A stretch of 64,000 nucleotides of DNA, from assembly GCF_030409805.1 (NCBI RefSeq), contig NZ_JAUFQP010000013.1:502501-566500 (forward strand), read 5' to 3'. The DNA comes from Algibacter miyuki (lineage in GTDB: Bacteria > Bacteroidota > Bacteroidia > Flavobacteriales > Flavobacteriaceae). The notes beneath the pieces were generated by a model. The model searched no databases. It saw only the letters and a program-made list of their open reading frames with translations, and was not told the DNA's origin. A program made the translations under genes and the position numbers. This document shows positions 45,919-55,603 of the stretch, piece after piece (positions within the stretch are counted from its first letter, which is position 1; every line of letters begins with the position of its first letter).

Positions 45919-47397
45919 TTATTTATCCCACCAGACCTTAATATCGCTGTTATCTCCACCCATATTATTTACGGCAGTCTCTAAATTATCAGGATTTAAG
46001 GACTGTAAATAAGTAGGGTAGGGGATTCTAGAAGGGAAGTTGTTTTCTGAAGGTATACCTTCTCCTCTAGGGAGTGTAGGGTAACCAGTTCTACGTTTTT
46101 CAAACCAAGATTGAAAATCTACAAAAAAATAGGCGTAGTATTTTTGTAACATAATTTGTGACATCTGGCCTTCAGTTGTACCTGAAGTATCATATTTAAT
46201 ATTTTGTTGTTCTAAAAAATCCATGGACATAGAAGCTCCCCATTGCGACATAGAGGCCTTTATACCTGATTCATAATGGTCTTTTGCTTGAAATCCAGTT
46301 GTGAAATTTTTTAATGCAAGTTCGGCTTTAATGAATTCTACTTCAGCATAGGTCATCATAATCCCAAGTTGAGGAAATGTTTTAAGGTTATCGTGGTAAC
46401 TAGAGTTTTGTCCCACAACATGTTGGGTGGTTACAGAGTAACCGCTTTCAGCTCCCCTGTAAATATCTTGGTTATTTTGTTCAACTGTGGTAGCCCATTT
46501 ATGGAGTCTAGGGTCTTCGGAGTTATTAAGTCCATCGATAAAAAATTTTGCAAAACAAACGTTTTCTCTCCAATCTACTGTACGTGCATTGTAATAAGGA
46601 TTAAAGTATGGAAATGAACCCGTATAATTAAAAATGGCATTATCATCAATACTAGTAAAAACAGGGTAAGTTTCCGGGTTACTCAAAATAACATTAATTT
46701 GAGACGTTATATCCATTTCGCTATCACGTTTAGAAATTCTAAGTAAAAGTCTTAATCGTAGAGAGTTAGCGAATTTCTTCCATTTGGTTATACCTAGGTT
46801 GCTATCGCTTGCTAATTCGTTTGCGTTGTAAACTAAATCTCCACCATAAGTGAGTGGTTTAGAATCGTCAAATAAAGAATTTGCGGTTTCCAAATCACGC
46901 AATAGTTGTACATAAATATCTTCTTGTTTGTCGAATTTAGGTTGAAAAACACCATCACTTGCAGAAGTTGCTTCAAAATAAGGTATATCTCCATATAAAT
47001 CTGTTAAGATGGAAAAAGCCCATGATTTATAGACTAAGGCAATGCCTTTATAGTTATCCTCACCTAATTCTTCTGAAATTGTTTGTAAATCTTTAATATC
47101 TGTAAGATAACTATAAAAAGAATTCCAAACGCCTTCTCCTGGGGTTATAAAGTAACGGTGTTGACCACCACCACTAGAACTTTCTCTTGGTACATCTATT
47201 TGCATTAATTCATGAGTAAACGATCTAGATGATTGAATTGCTGAATTTACCATGCGGTACTGCAACTGCCCTAGTAATACTCCAGGGGTGATTTCTTCGG
47301 GTCTGTTGGGATCGGTATTTATTTCTTCAAAATCTTTAGAACAACTAGTCAATAAAATGGTGAAGATTAGTACGGTATTTATAAGGTTTTTGAACAT
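45919..47397 (-). CDS. susD: SusD/RagB-like outer-membrane lipoprotein
   Basis: 492 residues. Lipobox LTSC anchors Cys19. SusD-type features: FEEINTDPNRPEEITPG after the anchor, helical TPR-like parts, and a C-terminal region with FFVDFQSWFEKRRTGYPTLP typical of SusD_2 proteins. It forms the lid of the SusC transporter just upstream (16 nt gap) and captures the ligand at the cell surface. Last gene of the locus. Confidence 0.94.
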   Translation of the reverse strand: MFKNLINTVLIFTILLTSCSKDFEEINTDPNRPEEITPGVLLGQLQYRMVNSAIQSSRSFTHELMQIDVPRESSSGGGQHRYFITPGEGVWNSFYSYLTDIKDLQTISEELGEDNYKGIALVYKSWAFSILTDLYGDIPYFEATSASDGVFQPKFDKQEDIYVQLLRDLETANSLFDDSKPLTYGGDLVYNANELASDSNLGITKWKKFANSLRLRLLLRISKRDSEMDITSQINVILSNPETYPVFTSIDDNAIFNYTGSFPYFNPYYNARTVDWRENVCFAKFFIDGLNNSEDPRLHKWATTVEQNNQDIYRGAESGYSVTTQHVVGQNSSYHDNLKTFPQLGIMMTYAEVEFIKAELALKNFTTGFQAKDHYESGIKASMSQWGASMSMDFLEQQNIKYDTSGTTEGQMSQIMLQKYYAYFFVDFQSWFEKRRTGYPTLPRGEGIPSENNFPSRIPYPTYLQSLNPDNLETAVNNMGGDNSDIKVWWDK

Positions 47398-47413
47398 GTT
47401 GATTTAGATAAAA

Positions 47414-50400
47414 TTAAAATTTTAAAGTGAGATTAGTTCCGATAGAACGTGTGGAGGGAAACTGAGCTAATTCTACCCCTGGAGTTAATGTGCCATTATT
47501 TAGATTTCCACCTTCTGGATCGAAAGCAGGAAACTTTGTGAAGTTGAACAGCTCCCTTCCGAATAATGCGATACTAGCTCCTTGTAATTGAAGTTTATCG
47601 AGGAAATGTTTAGGGAGTCTATATTCTAGTCTAACTTCACGGATTTTAAGAAAATCAGTGCTAAAAATGTTTGTTTCGGCATTACTACTCTTGTAATAAT
47701 TATTGTAATAAGAATCTGCAGCAATGTTTACGGTGTTAGGCGTATACGAGCCATCCGCTTGCAGTACTACTCCGTCTCCTATAATACCTGTTTCGCGGCC
47801 AGGTAAGGTGACTTTTGTTTTTCCTAAGGTGTTACTCTTATGGTTGGTGTGAGAATAGATACTTCCACCCGTTTGACCATCTAAAAGCATGCTGAATTTG
47901 AATTGACCAAATGAAATTTCATTCATGATGCTACCTTTCCAATCTGGAAAAGCATTACCTAATTTCTTTGCTTTTGGATCTAATGCAGCAGGAAGGCCAG
48001 CAGATGAGTAAATAATCTGCCCATCGGGAGAGCGCTGGAAGCCTCTGCCGTATAGATCTCCCATAAGCCCACCTACCCGAGCTTCTATGGACACGTTACT
48101 GCCACGTGCATATATTACTTGAGTTTCAATTCCATCTGAAAGCTCTTTAACATAGCTACGATTTGTTGACCATATTAAAGTTGTATTCCATTTGAAATTT
48201 TCATTATTAATAGGTTTGGCTGTTAATTTAAGTTCTACCCCTTGGCTATTAATTAAACCCGCATTAATTAATGCGTTAGAATAACCCGATACCGGATCTA
48301 GGGGAGTAGCTAAAATTTGGTTACGACTATCATTGGTGTAATAGGTTGCATCTAGCCCTAATCGATTATTTAATAATCGTAAATCGACTCCTATCTCATA
48401 ACTTGTTGTAATTTCAGGTTTTAATTCGTTATTGAAAAGGGTACTAGGGTTTGTGAAACTGTTACTTAAAACTCTGTTATAATATTTTTCGGTTTGATAA
48501 GGACGGGTATCATTACCTACTTGTGCCCAAGATAGGCGAAGTTTTGCAAAAGAGACGGCTTGAGGAAGTGTTATTAAATCACTAACTATAAAACTAGTGC
48601 TTACCGATGGATAGAAAAATGAATTGTTTTTTAAGGGTAAAGTACTTGACCAATCATTGCGCCCAGTAAGATCTAAAAAAATACGGTCGTCTAAAAATGA
48701 AAGTTGTGAGATTGCATAAAGGCTATTCGTGGCTTTTTCTGTTTGTACAGGATCTAATACAGCCTGATCTAAACTATTAGAAATTTGATAAATACCAGGT
48801 TGCGCTAATTGATCTGCGTATTTACCAGTAAAATTATAGTTTTGTCGCATAGCATTACCTCCTCCAGATACTGTAAAACCAATTTTATTACTTAGATTTC
48901 CTGTGTAAGTTAATAGAAAGTCGGTATTAGATTCATAACTAAAAACATCCTGTTCGCGATAAGATCCAGTAGGGAATTTAGTCATACTAAATGGTCTTTG
49001 TTGGGTTCGAAACTCATACGCCATGTCAAGACCAGAACGCACTTTAAGGTTCAAGTTCTTGGAAAACTCATAATCTAATGAAATATTAGCTATAACTCCA
49101 TGTTTATCTATTGTGTTTAACATTTCGTACATGCCTAAATATGGATTATCTGGCCCTGGGTTAAAAGGTTTTTTTTGTTCAACATCTTCTAGCCCGGGCT
49201 GCCAATAAGGCTTAAACCATTCGGGGTTTATACTAGGGGCCGTTCCAAGAATTAAAAAGTACATTAGAGATTGATTATTGTAACCGGCAACTGGAAGATT
49301 GTCGCTAGTTTTATTTGTGTAGTTAGCTTTACCACTAATTTTTAATTTGTTTGAAATATTCTGGTTAACAGACAGAGAAGCGTTAATGCGTTCAAAGCCG
49401 GTATTAGGAATAATCCATTTGTTCTTTAAATGTGTCACTGAAAACCTTGCAGATCCGTTGTCTCCTCCTCCTTCCAAGGAAATACTGTTAGAGGTAGTTG
49501 TTCCCGTTCTAAAGAATCCAGAAACATAATTATCGTAGGGTTTCCATAGGGTTCGTTCTGTAGGTTCACCGTCGAGGGAATTGGGATTATATTGAAAGTA
49601 GGATTGCCCTGAAAACTTTGGCCCCCATGCGCGGCCTGCTCCCACATTAGTGCTGGTGTTTAAACCATCTGGACTATCTAAATATGAATAATATTCAGAA
49701 GTGCGTCCTTCACCATATTCAAATTGATAGTCGGGATAGCGGTTAACCGCTTCAGTATTAAAATTAGAATTTATAGTAATACCAATACCATTTTTTTGTT
49801 TTGAACCCGATTTGGTGGTAATAATTATAGCTCCATTACCAGCTCTACTACCATATAATGCTGTAGCTCCTGGCCCCTTTAAGACGGTTAATTCTTCAAT
49901 GTCGTCCGGGTTAATATCAGACAAGGTTGAGCCATAGTCTACAGGGCTATCAGAAGATAGGTAAGATGAAAAACCTGTGCCTGTAATTTTACTACTGATA
50001 GGGACACCATCAACAACTATTAGAGCTTGATTGTTTTCTAAATTTAAGGAAGATTCTCCACGAAGGGTTATACGAGTAGATCCCATAGGACCCGCCCCAG
50101 CTCCTTGAATATTTAGACCGGCAACTTTTCCAGAAAGAGCATTTGCCCAGTTGTTGGTCTTGGCATCCTTTACAGATTTTTCATTCATTGTCTGTGCCGC
50201 ATACCCTAGCGATTTTTCTTCTCGTTTAATACCAAGGGCTGTTATCACAACACTGGATAGTTCCATGGCACCGGGTTCAAGCTGTATATTGATTTCTGTT
50301 CTTTTACCAACTATAATCTCTTTAGTTGTGTAACCAATATAGGAGATGATAAGTGCGTTATTATTGTTGGTTGTCTTAATTGAATAGTTGCCATCAAAAT

Positions 50401-50908
50401 CAGAGGTTGTGCCGTTTGTTGTTCCTTTTTCAACAATACTAGCGCCGGGTAATGGAACCTTGTTTTCATCGGTAATAGTTCCGTGTATTAATTTTTGTAA
50501 ATCTGATTTTTGATTTGTGGTTTTACCTGTTACATTGTTTTTTAATTCGGATCTGGTAAGGAATATACGAGTTTTGATAACTTTATAATTGGTGTTTGTT
50601 TGTGAGAAAACCAAATCGAGTAAAATATCAATAGATGTATTTTCAACATTTATAGCTATTGATCGTTCTAAGTCGACTGCCTGGATTTTATATACAAAAC
50701 GAAAATCTGTGGAGTTCTCAATAGTGTCAATGAGGTTGGCTACAGATATGCTATCAAAATTAAGTGTAAGTTTGGTTTGTAATGAAAAGTTTTCATTTGC
50801 GTTAATTTTTAAAAAGGAAACTAAAAAGAATAGCATACAAAGTTTCATTTTGTAAGTCTGCTTTTGTAATGGGGAATTTTTTTTTGTAAGATTAAGTAGT
50901 TTTTTCAT
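47414..50908 (-). CDS. susC: SusC-like TonB-dependent transporter with STN domain
   Basis: 1164 residues. A second Met at residue 21 (MKLCMLFFLVSFLKINANE) starts a normal signal peptide and may be the true start (near 50848). STN secretin-like domain at about 45-110, carboxypeptidase-regulatory-like domain at about 140-215 (IHGTITDENKVPLPGASI), SusC plug (GLNIQGAGAGPMGSTRITLR; ELTVLKGPGATALYGSRAGN), then the barrel. The STN domain is the part that touches a FecR anti-sigma factor, and fecR and sigma genes lie directly upstream. Confidence 0.95.
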   Translation of the reverse strand: MKKLLNLTKKNSPLQKQTYKMKLCMLFFLVSFLKINANENFSLQTKLTLNFDSISVANLIDTIENSTDFRFVYKIQAVDLERSIAINVENTSIDILLDLVFSQTNTNYKVIKTRIFLTRSELKNNVTGKTTNQKSDLQKLIHGTITDENKVPLPGASIVEKGTTNGTTSDFDGNYSIKTTNNNNALIISYIGYTTKEIIVGKRTEINIQLEPGAMELSSVVITALGIKREEKSLGYAAQTMNEKSVKDAKTNNWANALSGKVAGLNIQGAGAGPMGSTRITLRGESSLNLENNQALIVVDGVPISSKITGTGFSSYLSSDSPVDYGSTLSDINPDDIEELTVLKGPGATALYGSRAGNGAIIITTKSGSKQKNGIGITINSNFNTEAVNRYPDYQFEYGEGRTSEYYSYLDSPDGLNTSTNVGAGRAWGPKFSGQSYFQYNPNSLDGEPTERTLWKPYDNYVSGFFRTGTTTSNSISLEGGGDNGSARFSVTHLKNKWIIPNTGFERINASLSVNQNISNKLKISGKANYTNKTSDNLPVAGYNNQSLMYFLILGTAPSINPEWFKPYWQPGLEDVEQKKPFNPGPDNPYLGMYEMLNTIDKHGVIANISLDYEFSKNLNLKVRSGLDMAYEFRTQQRPFSMTKFPTGSYREQDVFSYESNTDFLLTYTGNLSNKIGFTVSGGGNAMRQNYNFTGKYADQLAQPGIYQISNSLDQAVLDPVQTEKATNSLYAISQLSFLDDRIFLDLTGRNDWSSTLPLKNNSFFYPSVSTSFIVSDLITLPQAVSFAKLRLSWAQVGNDTRPYQTEKYYNRVLSNSFTNPSTLFNNELKPEITTSYEIGVDLRLLNNRLGLDATYYTNDSRNQILATPLDPVSGYSNALINAGLINSQGVELKLTAKPINNENFKWNTTLIWSTNRSYVKELSDGIETQVIYARGSNVSIEARVGGLMGDLYGRGFQRSPDGQIIYSSAGLPAALDPKAKKLGNAFPDWKGSIMNEISFGQFKFSMLLDGQTGGSIYSHTNHKSNTLGKTKVTLPGRETGIIGDGVVLQADGSYTPNTVNIAADSYYNNYYKSSNAETNIFSTDFLKIREVRLEYRLPKHFLDKLQLQGASIALFGRELFNFTKFPAFDPEGGNLNNGTLTPGVELAQFPSTRSIGTNLTLKF

Positions 50909-51074
50909 ACTTTTATAGTGTTATATTGTGGTAATTCTTTTAGAAAAATCACTTTAGTCTAATCGGGGAATGTTGACGCATTTCTCGATTTTTTTTCAGT
51001 TTTTTTGTATTGAAACTAGAGTGTTTTTAGGATTTATTTTAGATAAGTTGTTTATTTCATAGGTATTAGGTTTT

Positions 51075-52196
51075 TTATTCGGTTATAGTTATTTGATCGC
51101 CATTAATGGTGTAATTAATGTTATAAGTTGTTTTTAAATCTTTAAGCACTGCTTCTATGGCAGGTTGGGTACCTAAATTGGCATTGAATTTTTCTTTAGA
51201 TAGCTTTAAATTATTATTAGAGATTTTAACATTATAGTGCCTTTCTAATTTTTTTAAGATATTCTCGAAAGTCATTTTTCTAAAAATAAGTTCATTTCGT
51301 ATCCATGAAATATATTGGTCGGTTAAAACCTTCTCTTTAGAAACCGTTTTATGTTTTTTGTTGAAACTTGCTTTATGCCCCGGAGAAAGTAAAGTACCTT
51401 GCTTTATAAAATTCTCTTCATCATGATACAGACTAACAGAACCTTCCACTAGAACAACTTCTGCAACATCATCTTCTGGGTAGGCATTGATGTTAAATTG
51501 AGTGCCTAGAACTCTAATGTTTAGCTCGTCAGCATTTACTATAAATGGACGCTGAGAATCTTTCTTTACATTTAAATAAGCCTCGCCTGAAAGAAATATT
51601 TTTCTTTCTTGCCCTTTTAAAAATTTGACGGGGTATGTTAAAGATGAACCAGCATTGAGGTGTACCCCAGTGCTATCGGACAAAAGGAGGTTAAAGGTTT
51701 TTCCATAAGGCACTGTTAGTGTGTTGTAAGTCAGTTTCGTTGTCGAGTATCTAGAATAGTAAGCAAGTTCTTTTTTCTTTTGATTTCCAAGAAAGTTACC
51801 ATGTTTATCAAATAGTTTAGTTGTTGCAGATTCATCTAAGACTTTCAATGTGCCATCTTGGAGCTCTAATGTAATTGTGTTACCTGGTATCTTATCATTT
51901 TTTTGGAATAGATAGACTAAGGTAATTAAACCAATAAATGTTGCTGCAATGGCCCCAAGGTATCTCCAAGATATTTTCTCAGCATTAACAGTTTTAGTTT
52001 CGCTGATTTTTAAAGAATTAGTGATGTTCTTTAGTAATCGAATTCTGGTTTGTTCTTTTTCCAATAAGTTCCAGAGATTCATTTTATTTTTCCCTTGAGC
52101 TTTATTGCAGAAGTAAAGTAAAAGTTCATTTTCTTTTTCGGAACAAATACCTTTTTCATGTTTGTCTAGTAAACTGAAGAATTCTTTTTTTGTCAC
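51075..52196 (-). CDS. fecR: FecR-family anti-sigma factor
   Basis: 373 residues. Cytosolic part at 1-77, one membrane segment at about 78-97 (RYLGAIAATFIGLITLVYLF), then a periplasmic FecR domain (LTVPYGKTFNLLLSDSTGVH near 165; FIVNADELNIRVLGTQFNIN) and a C-terminal STN-like domain (FENILKKLERHYNVKISNNN). It senses the state of SusC through the STN domain and releases or activates the sigma factor encoded upstream. Confidence 0.95.
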   Translation of the reverse strand: MTKKEFFSLLDKHEKGICSEKENELLLYFCNKAQGKNKMNLWNLLEKEQTRIRLLKNITNSLKISETKTVNAEKISWRYLGAIAATFIGLITLVYLFQKNDKIPGNTITLELQDGTLKVLDESATTKLFDKHGNFLGNQKKKELAYYSRYSTTKLTYNTLTVPYGKTFNLLLSDSTGVHLNAGSSLTYPVKFLKGQERKIFLSGEAYLNVKKDSQRPFIVNADELNIRVLGTQFNINAYPEDDVAEVVLVEGSVSLYHDEENFIKQGTLLSPGHKASFNKKHKTVSKEKVLTDQYISWIRNELIFRKMTFENILKKLERHYNVKISNNNLKLSKEKFNANLGTQPAIEAVLKDLKTTYNINYTINGDQITITE

Positions 52197-52314
52197 AATT
52201 ATCTTTTTATATTATCAAGACACAAAAAGGTAGGGAGGACTCACGTCTCAAATTCAGAAAAAAGGTTGAATTAACCTATTGGTAACATTAAATATAGAAG
52301 CTGTTAACTTTTAA

Positions 52315-52893
52315 CTAAATATTCCAAAAAATTACTAAGAAATTTAAGGACTTTCGTAGTACACTTCTAAGTTCTTTCGAGGCTAGATATAATTGATTCT
52401 CTACACTTCGGTGGGAAATATTAAAAAAGTCAGCAATTTCAGTTATAGAATAATTTTGTAGCCTACTCATTATAAAAATTACTCTTCTTTTTTCGGGTAG
52501 GTGTGAAGCAGCATCTTCTATAAGAAAAGTTAAATCCTCTAGGTTTAACTTTTGTTCGCCTTCGGGTGTTAAACTCAATGTGCTTACAATTTGTTCATTT
52601 AGGGCTGAAAATTTATTATCTCTTATTTTAAGAAGTGCATTATTTCTAACAGCATTAAAAAGGTAATTTTTTAATCGTTCTATTTGAGTGGTTTCTCTAT
52701 TTGTCCAAATTTTAATAAAAACTTCTTGTATGGTATCTTCGGTAAGTCCTTTGTCTTCTAGAATGTTTAATGCGTAATTGTAAAGCGGATGCCAGTATCT
52801 ATTATATATCTGACGAAAAGCTAATTCGTTTCCTTCTTTTACAAGTATGAGAAGACTTGTGTCTGATATTTTTTCAAGATTTTTTGGTATCAT
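52315..52893 (-). CDS. ECF sigma factor of the SusC/FecR type
   Basis: 192 residues with sigma region 2 (ELAFRQIYNRYWHPLYNYAL; GLTEDTIQEVFIKIWTNR) and region 4 (LPEKRRVIFIMSRLQNYSIT; EIADFFNISHRSVENQL). It directs RNA polymerase to target promoters, probably susC/susD and perhaps the GDPD gene, when the ligand is present. fecR follows after 118 nt. Confidence 0.95.
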   Translation of the reverse strand: MIPKNLEKISDTSLLILVKEGNELAFRQIYNRYWHPLYNYALNILEDKGLTEDTIQEVFIKIWTNRETTQIERLKNYLFNAVRNNALLKIRDNKFSALNEQIVSTLSLTPEGEQKLNLEDLTFLIEDAASHLPEKRRVIFIMSRLQNYSITEIADFFNISHRSVENQLYLASKELRSVLRKSLNFLVIFWNI

Positions 52894-53032
52894 TTAATTT
52901 TTGAGGGCGATGAGGTAATTACCCATATATCAGTTAAAATGATGAGAAAAGTTTGGTAATTGTTAACCATATGGGGGACTATCAAAATCATAGAGGGAAT
53001 AAACCATTGGTGTTTTTAGTAAGACTCAGGCT

Positions 53033-53875
53033 TTAATGACAGGGTTCAATTCCTATGGTTTGTGCGGCGTCAAGCATTTCAGATAAGTTATCGGTTAAGA
53101 CGAAGTCTACCCCTTTGTTGAGTAGTGCTAGGCCTTCTTTAGGGGTGTTACTGTAAAAATAGTTGATTTTTATTTTATTAGCTTTTAGTAGTTCAATATC
53201 CTTTAGCATATTTGTGTTGTCTCTCTTTTTCAAGAATTGCAGGGCTGTAAACTCATTTTGAATTGTAGTTTGAATATAGTTATTCCTGGAATGGGACCTC
53301 TCCATATTACAAATCATAATATTATTATTCAATTTTTTAACACCTTTAGCGATTTCGGTATTACATGCTATAATTGATTGATGCGTTCTACCCTTGTCTA
53401 AAATAATTTGGGCTACAGCTGTACCTAATTTCTTACCGCCTTTTAAATGAATGTTTAACCAGATGTTTTTTGGAAAAACATCAAGAACTTCTTCCAGTAA
53501 AGGGACTCTTTCTCCTTTGAATTTTTTAGATTTCCAGGTTCCTGCGTCAAGTTTTTTTATTTCATTCCATGTTAGATTTTCTACCAAGCCCGAACCATTT
53601 GTAGTTCGATCTACAGTTGCGTCGTGCATGATAATTAGTTTGTTGTCAATAGTCATTCTAACATCAAATTCAATCATATGGGCTCCTAAATGAACTGCTT
53701 CTTCAAATGCCGAGATGGTGTTTTCAGGATATAATTTGTTGGCTCCTCTGTGGGCACAAATACCTCTTTCGGGCATTATATAATCGTTTTTTTGTAAGGT
53801 GGTAGTTGTTGAGGAAATGTTTGAAATATGAGTACATAGAAAGCTAATAAGCGTAATTTTTAAGAAATGGATCAT
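53033..53875 (-). CDS. Glycerophosphodiester phosphodiesterase (GDPD)
   Basis: 280 residues with a signal peptide (residues about 1-22), so periplasmic or surface. The GDPD signature is complete: CAHRGANKLYPENTISAFEE near residue 41 (HRG, PENT), IEFDVRMTIDNKLIIMHDAT near 68 (Glu-x-Asp metal ligands, catalytic His), and DRTTNGSG. It hydrolyses glycerophosphodiesters to glycerol 3-phosphate and an alcohol. It is upstream of the sigma-FecR-SusCD genes on the same strand, which suggests the locus feeds on glycerophosphodiesters. Confidence 0.93.
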   Translation of the reverse strand: MIHFLKITLISFLCTHISNISSTTTTLQKNDYIMPERGICAHRGANKLYPENTISAFEEAVHLGAHMIEFDVRMTIDNKLIIMHDATVDRTTNGSGLVENLTWNEIKKLDAGTWKSKKFKGERVPLLEEVLDVFPKNIWLNIHLKGGKKLGTAVAQIILDKGRTHQSIIACNTEIAKGVKKLNNNIMICNMERSHSRNNYIQTTIQNEFTALQFLKKRDNTNMLKDIELLKANKIKINYFYSNTPKEGLALLNKGVDFVLTDNLSEMLDAAQTIGIEPCH

Positions 53876-54639
53876 GAGCTTGTGTTAAATTTTTTTAGTG
53901 GTTGTATTAATTTATTTAATGAGGGGGGTAGCTAATATTGAAATTGTGTATACAATTATCTAATTCATAACGTTAGGTTCGAGTACATGTTTAAGGTCTC
54001 GAATGTACATCTTCTAATTGTTTATGAGAAAGCAGTATTGTTATTTATTTGTAAAATTTAAGTAAAGAATTTTGATGCGATAAATAATCATAATAGAATA
54101 TGCCATTTTTTTAATGTTAAGACCTTTTAGGAAGAATCGTTGATGCATACTTTTAGTGGTAAGCAAGTTGTCGATTACGAATGATAATTTAGGGTGTGAA
54201 AATTATATTTCTGTTATTATAACAGGGGGGAGAGATAAGGCATTTCTAAGATTACGGCAGCTGTTAATTTGAATTAAATATCATAAAACTTAAGATATAT
54301 CTTTAAGTGTTTTATAATAGCAGGATTTTCAGAAGAAAATATGAACAGGCAAAGTTGCGACGGTATCTCCTGAAAAATAAAATATAGTGTTCAAGCTATT
54401 TATTAACAGGGAGATGTTGTTTTTTTATTTTTTCGGTGGAGTTAGATGGTTAAGTTTAGTGATAGTTTATTTTAATAGGACTTTCATTAAATCGCGCTTT
54501 TTGTAATTCAAATGCGGCGGTTTCTCCAATGAGTTGGAAAATATGGCAGTGTTCTTTGAGATTGTCTTACCGTTTTTTATTCATTTTTATACTGTGTTGT
54601 CACCGTTTTTATTCCGATTATTAATTTTAAATATTTTCA
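53876..54639. other. Gene-free stretch with palindromes
   Basis: No convincing gene in 764 nt. CTGTTAT-T-ATAACAG at 54211-54225 is a perfect palindrome. GTACAT/ATGTAC arms lie near 53984-54008. ATAAAAC...GTTTTAT near 54283-54315 makes an imperfect hairpin. Any of these could be regulatory; none is close to a start codon. Confidence 0.4.
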
Positions 54640-54843
54640 ATGATTTTATCAATCCACTTTTTTATTCTTTCAGCATTTACTAGTGCCGTTATTATTAGTA
54701 ATGAAATCCCAAAAAACCATGGGTCTGAATATATTCTTTTAAATAGAGATTTCTTTTCGGGATTGTTATTAGGTGCTGGATTAGTTTTTTGTTTTATGGG
54801 ACTTTTATCTAAAAAGAATATTGAATTAAAATACCGTTATTAG
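54640..54843 (+). CDS. Small hydrophobic protein, unknown
   Basis: 67 residues with two likely membrane segments (SIHFFILSAFTSAVIIS near 4-20; FSGLLLGAGLVFCFMGLLS near 39-57) joined by a polar loop and ending in a basic tail. No family recognised. Its 3' end overlaps that of a convergent ORF by 35 nt. It may be real, but length and context alone do not prove it. Confidence 0.4.
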   Translation: MILSIHFFILSAFTSAVIISNEIPKNHGSEYILLNRDFFSGLLLGAGLVFCFMGLLSKKNIELKYRY

Positions 54844-55120
54844 TTATGCTTTTATTTCCGTTTTCAATTTCGTTCAGATGTTTAATTCCGCTAAATTCAA
54901 TTTTCGCAAGAGTGCATTCTCTTTTAAAATTATTACCATCTCCAAAACGAATATCAGTTCCACCGTTAAATGTGATATATTTTTCAGGTTTTTTCGATAA
55001 TGAAGATAGTTTTATTCTTAATAGTTTTAAGTCAGAAATAAATTCAGATAAATCAATATATTCTCCATTATCATTATCTTTTAAATGTTTAAGTATTTTA
55101 TATTCTAAAGTGTCTTTCAT
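54809..55120 (-). CDS. Hypothetical 103-residue protein, possibly winged-helix
   Basis: The start (LEYKILKHLKDNDNGEYIDL) resembles the first helices of small winged-helix proteins of Bacteroidota. The rest is polar with one Cys. No neighbour suggests a role. It overlaps the convergent 67-residue ORF by 35 nt at the stop ends. Confidence 0.5.
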   Translation of the reverse strand: MKDTLEYKILKHLKDNDNGEYIDLSEFISDLKLLRIKLSSLSKKPEKYITFNGGTDIRFGDGNNFKRECTLAKIEFSGIKHLNEIENGNKSITNNGILIQYSF

Positions 55121-55352
55121 TTTTCAGAGTGTGATTGGTAAATGAGTTACAACTCCTCCCTATAATCAAACAGAAAAAGCCACTCCGAAAGCAAGATTCA
55201 AATTTAATAAATTTTAACTCACAAAATAGAAGGTATTAATTAACATAAAGTGTTTATAAACAGAAAACTTCAAAATTTCCTACTAAAAATTTGGATATTA
55301 GTGATACTAAAGTAATCTTTGCATTCACAAAGTTCAATAAACTTACTGAAAT

Positions 55353-55473
55353 GTTATCAAGAAAGGTGGAGGGATAGACCCGCTGAAACCTTAGCAACCC
55401 TTTACACTTAGTAATGAAGGTGCTAAATTCTACTTAAATACCCGATTCATTTATCGGTGTTTGGATAGATAAC
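55353..55473 (+). promoter_or_regulatory. SAM-I (S-box) riboswitch
   Basis: The aptamer core reads AAGGTGGAGGGATAGACCCG, then CTGAAACCTTAGCAACC, then AAGGTGCTAAATTC, the standard S-box order. The ends GTTATC (55353-55358) and GATAAC (55468-55473) form P1. It lies 130 nt before metY and should reduce expression of metY and the genes behind it when SAM is high. Confidence 0.95.
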
Positions 55474-55478
55474 GAACA

Positions 55479-55503
55479 AGAATTGCTTTCTGCAATTTTG
55501 AAT
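55479..55503 (+). terminator. Candidate terminator of the S-box leader
   Basis: AGAATTGC and GCAATTTT form an 8-bp stem (one G-U) just after P1, with a weak T-rich tail. It could be the switch hairpin, but the tail is poor. Confidence 0.4.
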
Positions 55504-55603
55504 CTTCTTATAACATTTTTCTATTAAGTACACTTTTTTAAAGTGAATTTGACTTTTTATTTAATCGCAAAAGCGGCAACCAATTAACTAAAAAATAAGA
55601 AAA

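Noticed and set aside
45378-54040. Similar GAAAGCAGTAT-containing segments near 45378 and 54024 as direct repeats flanking a mobile SusCD island
   Set aside because: Only about 14 positions match before AT-rich drift, and there is no integrase or target-site evidence.
54846-55145. 99-residue plus-strand frame opposite the 103-residue ORF
   Set aside because: The minus-strand frame has a more natural composition and N-terminus; the plus frame is Ser/Phe/Leu-rich as expected of an antisense shadow.
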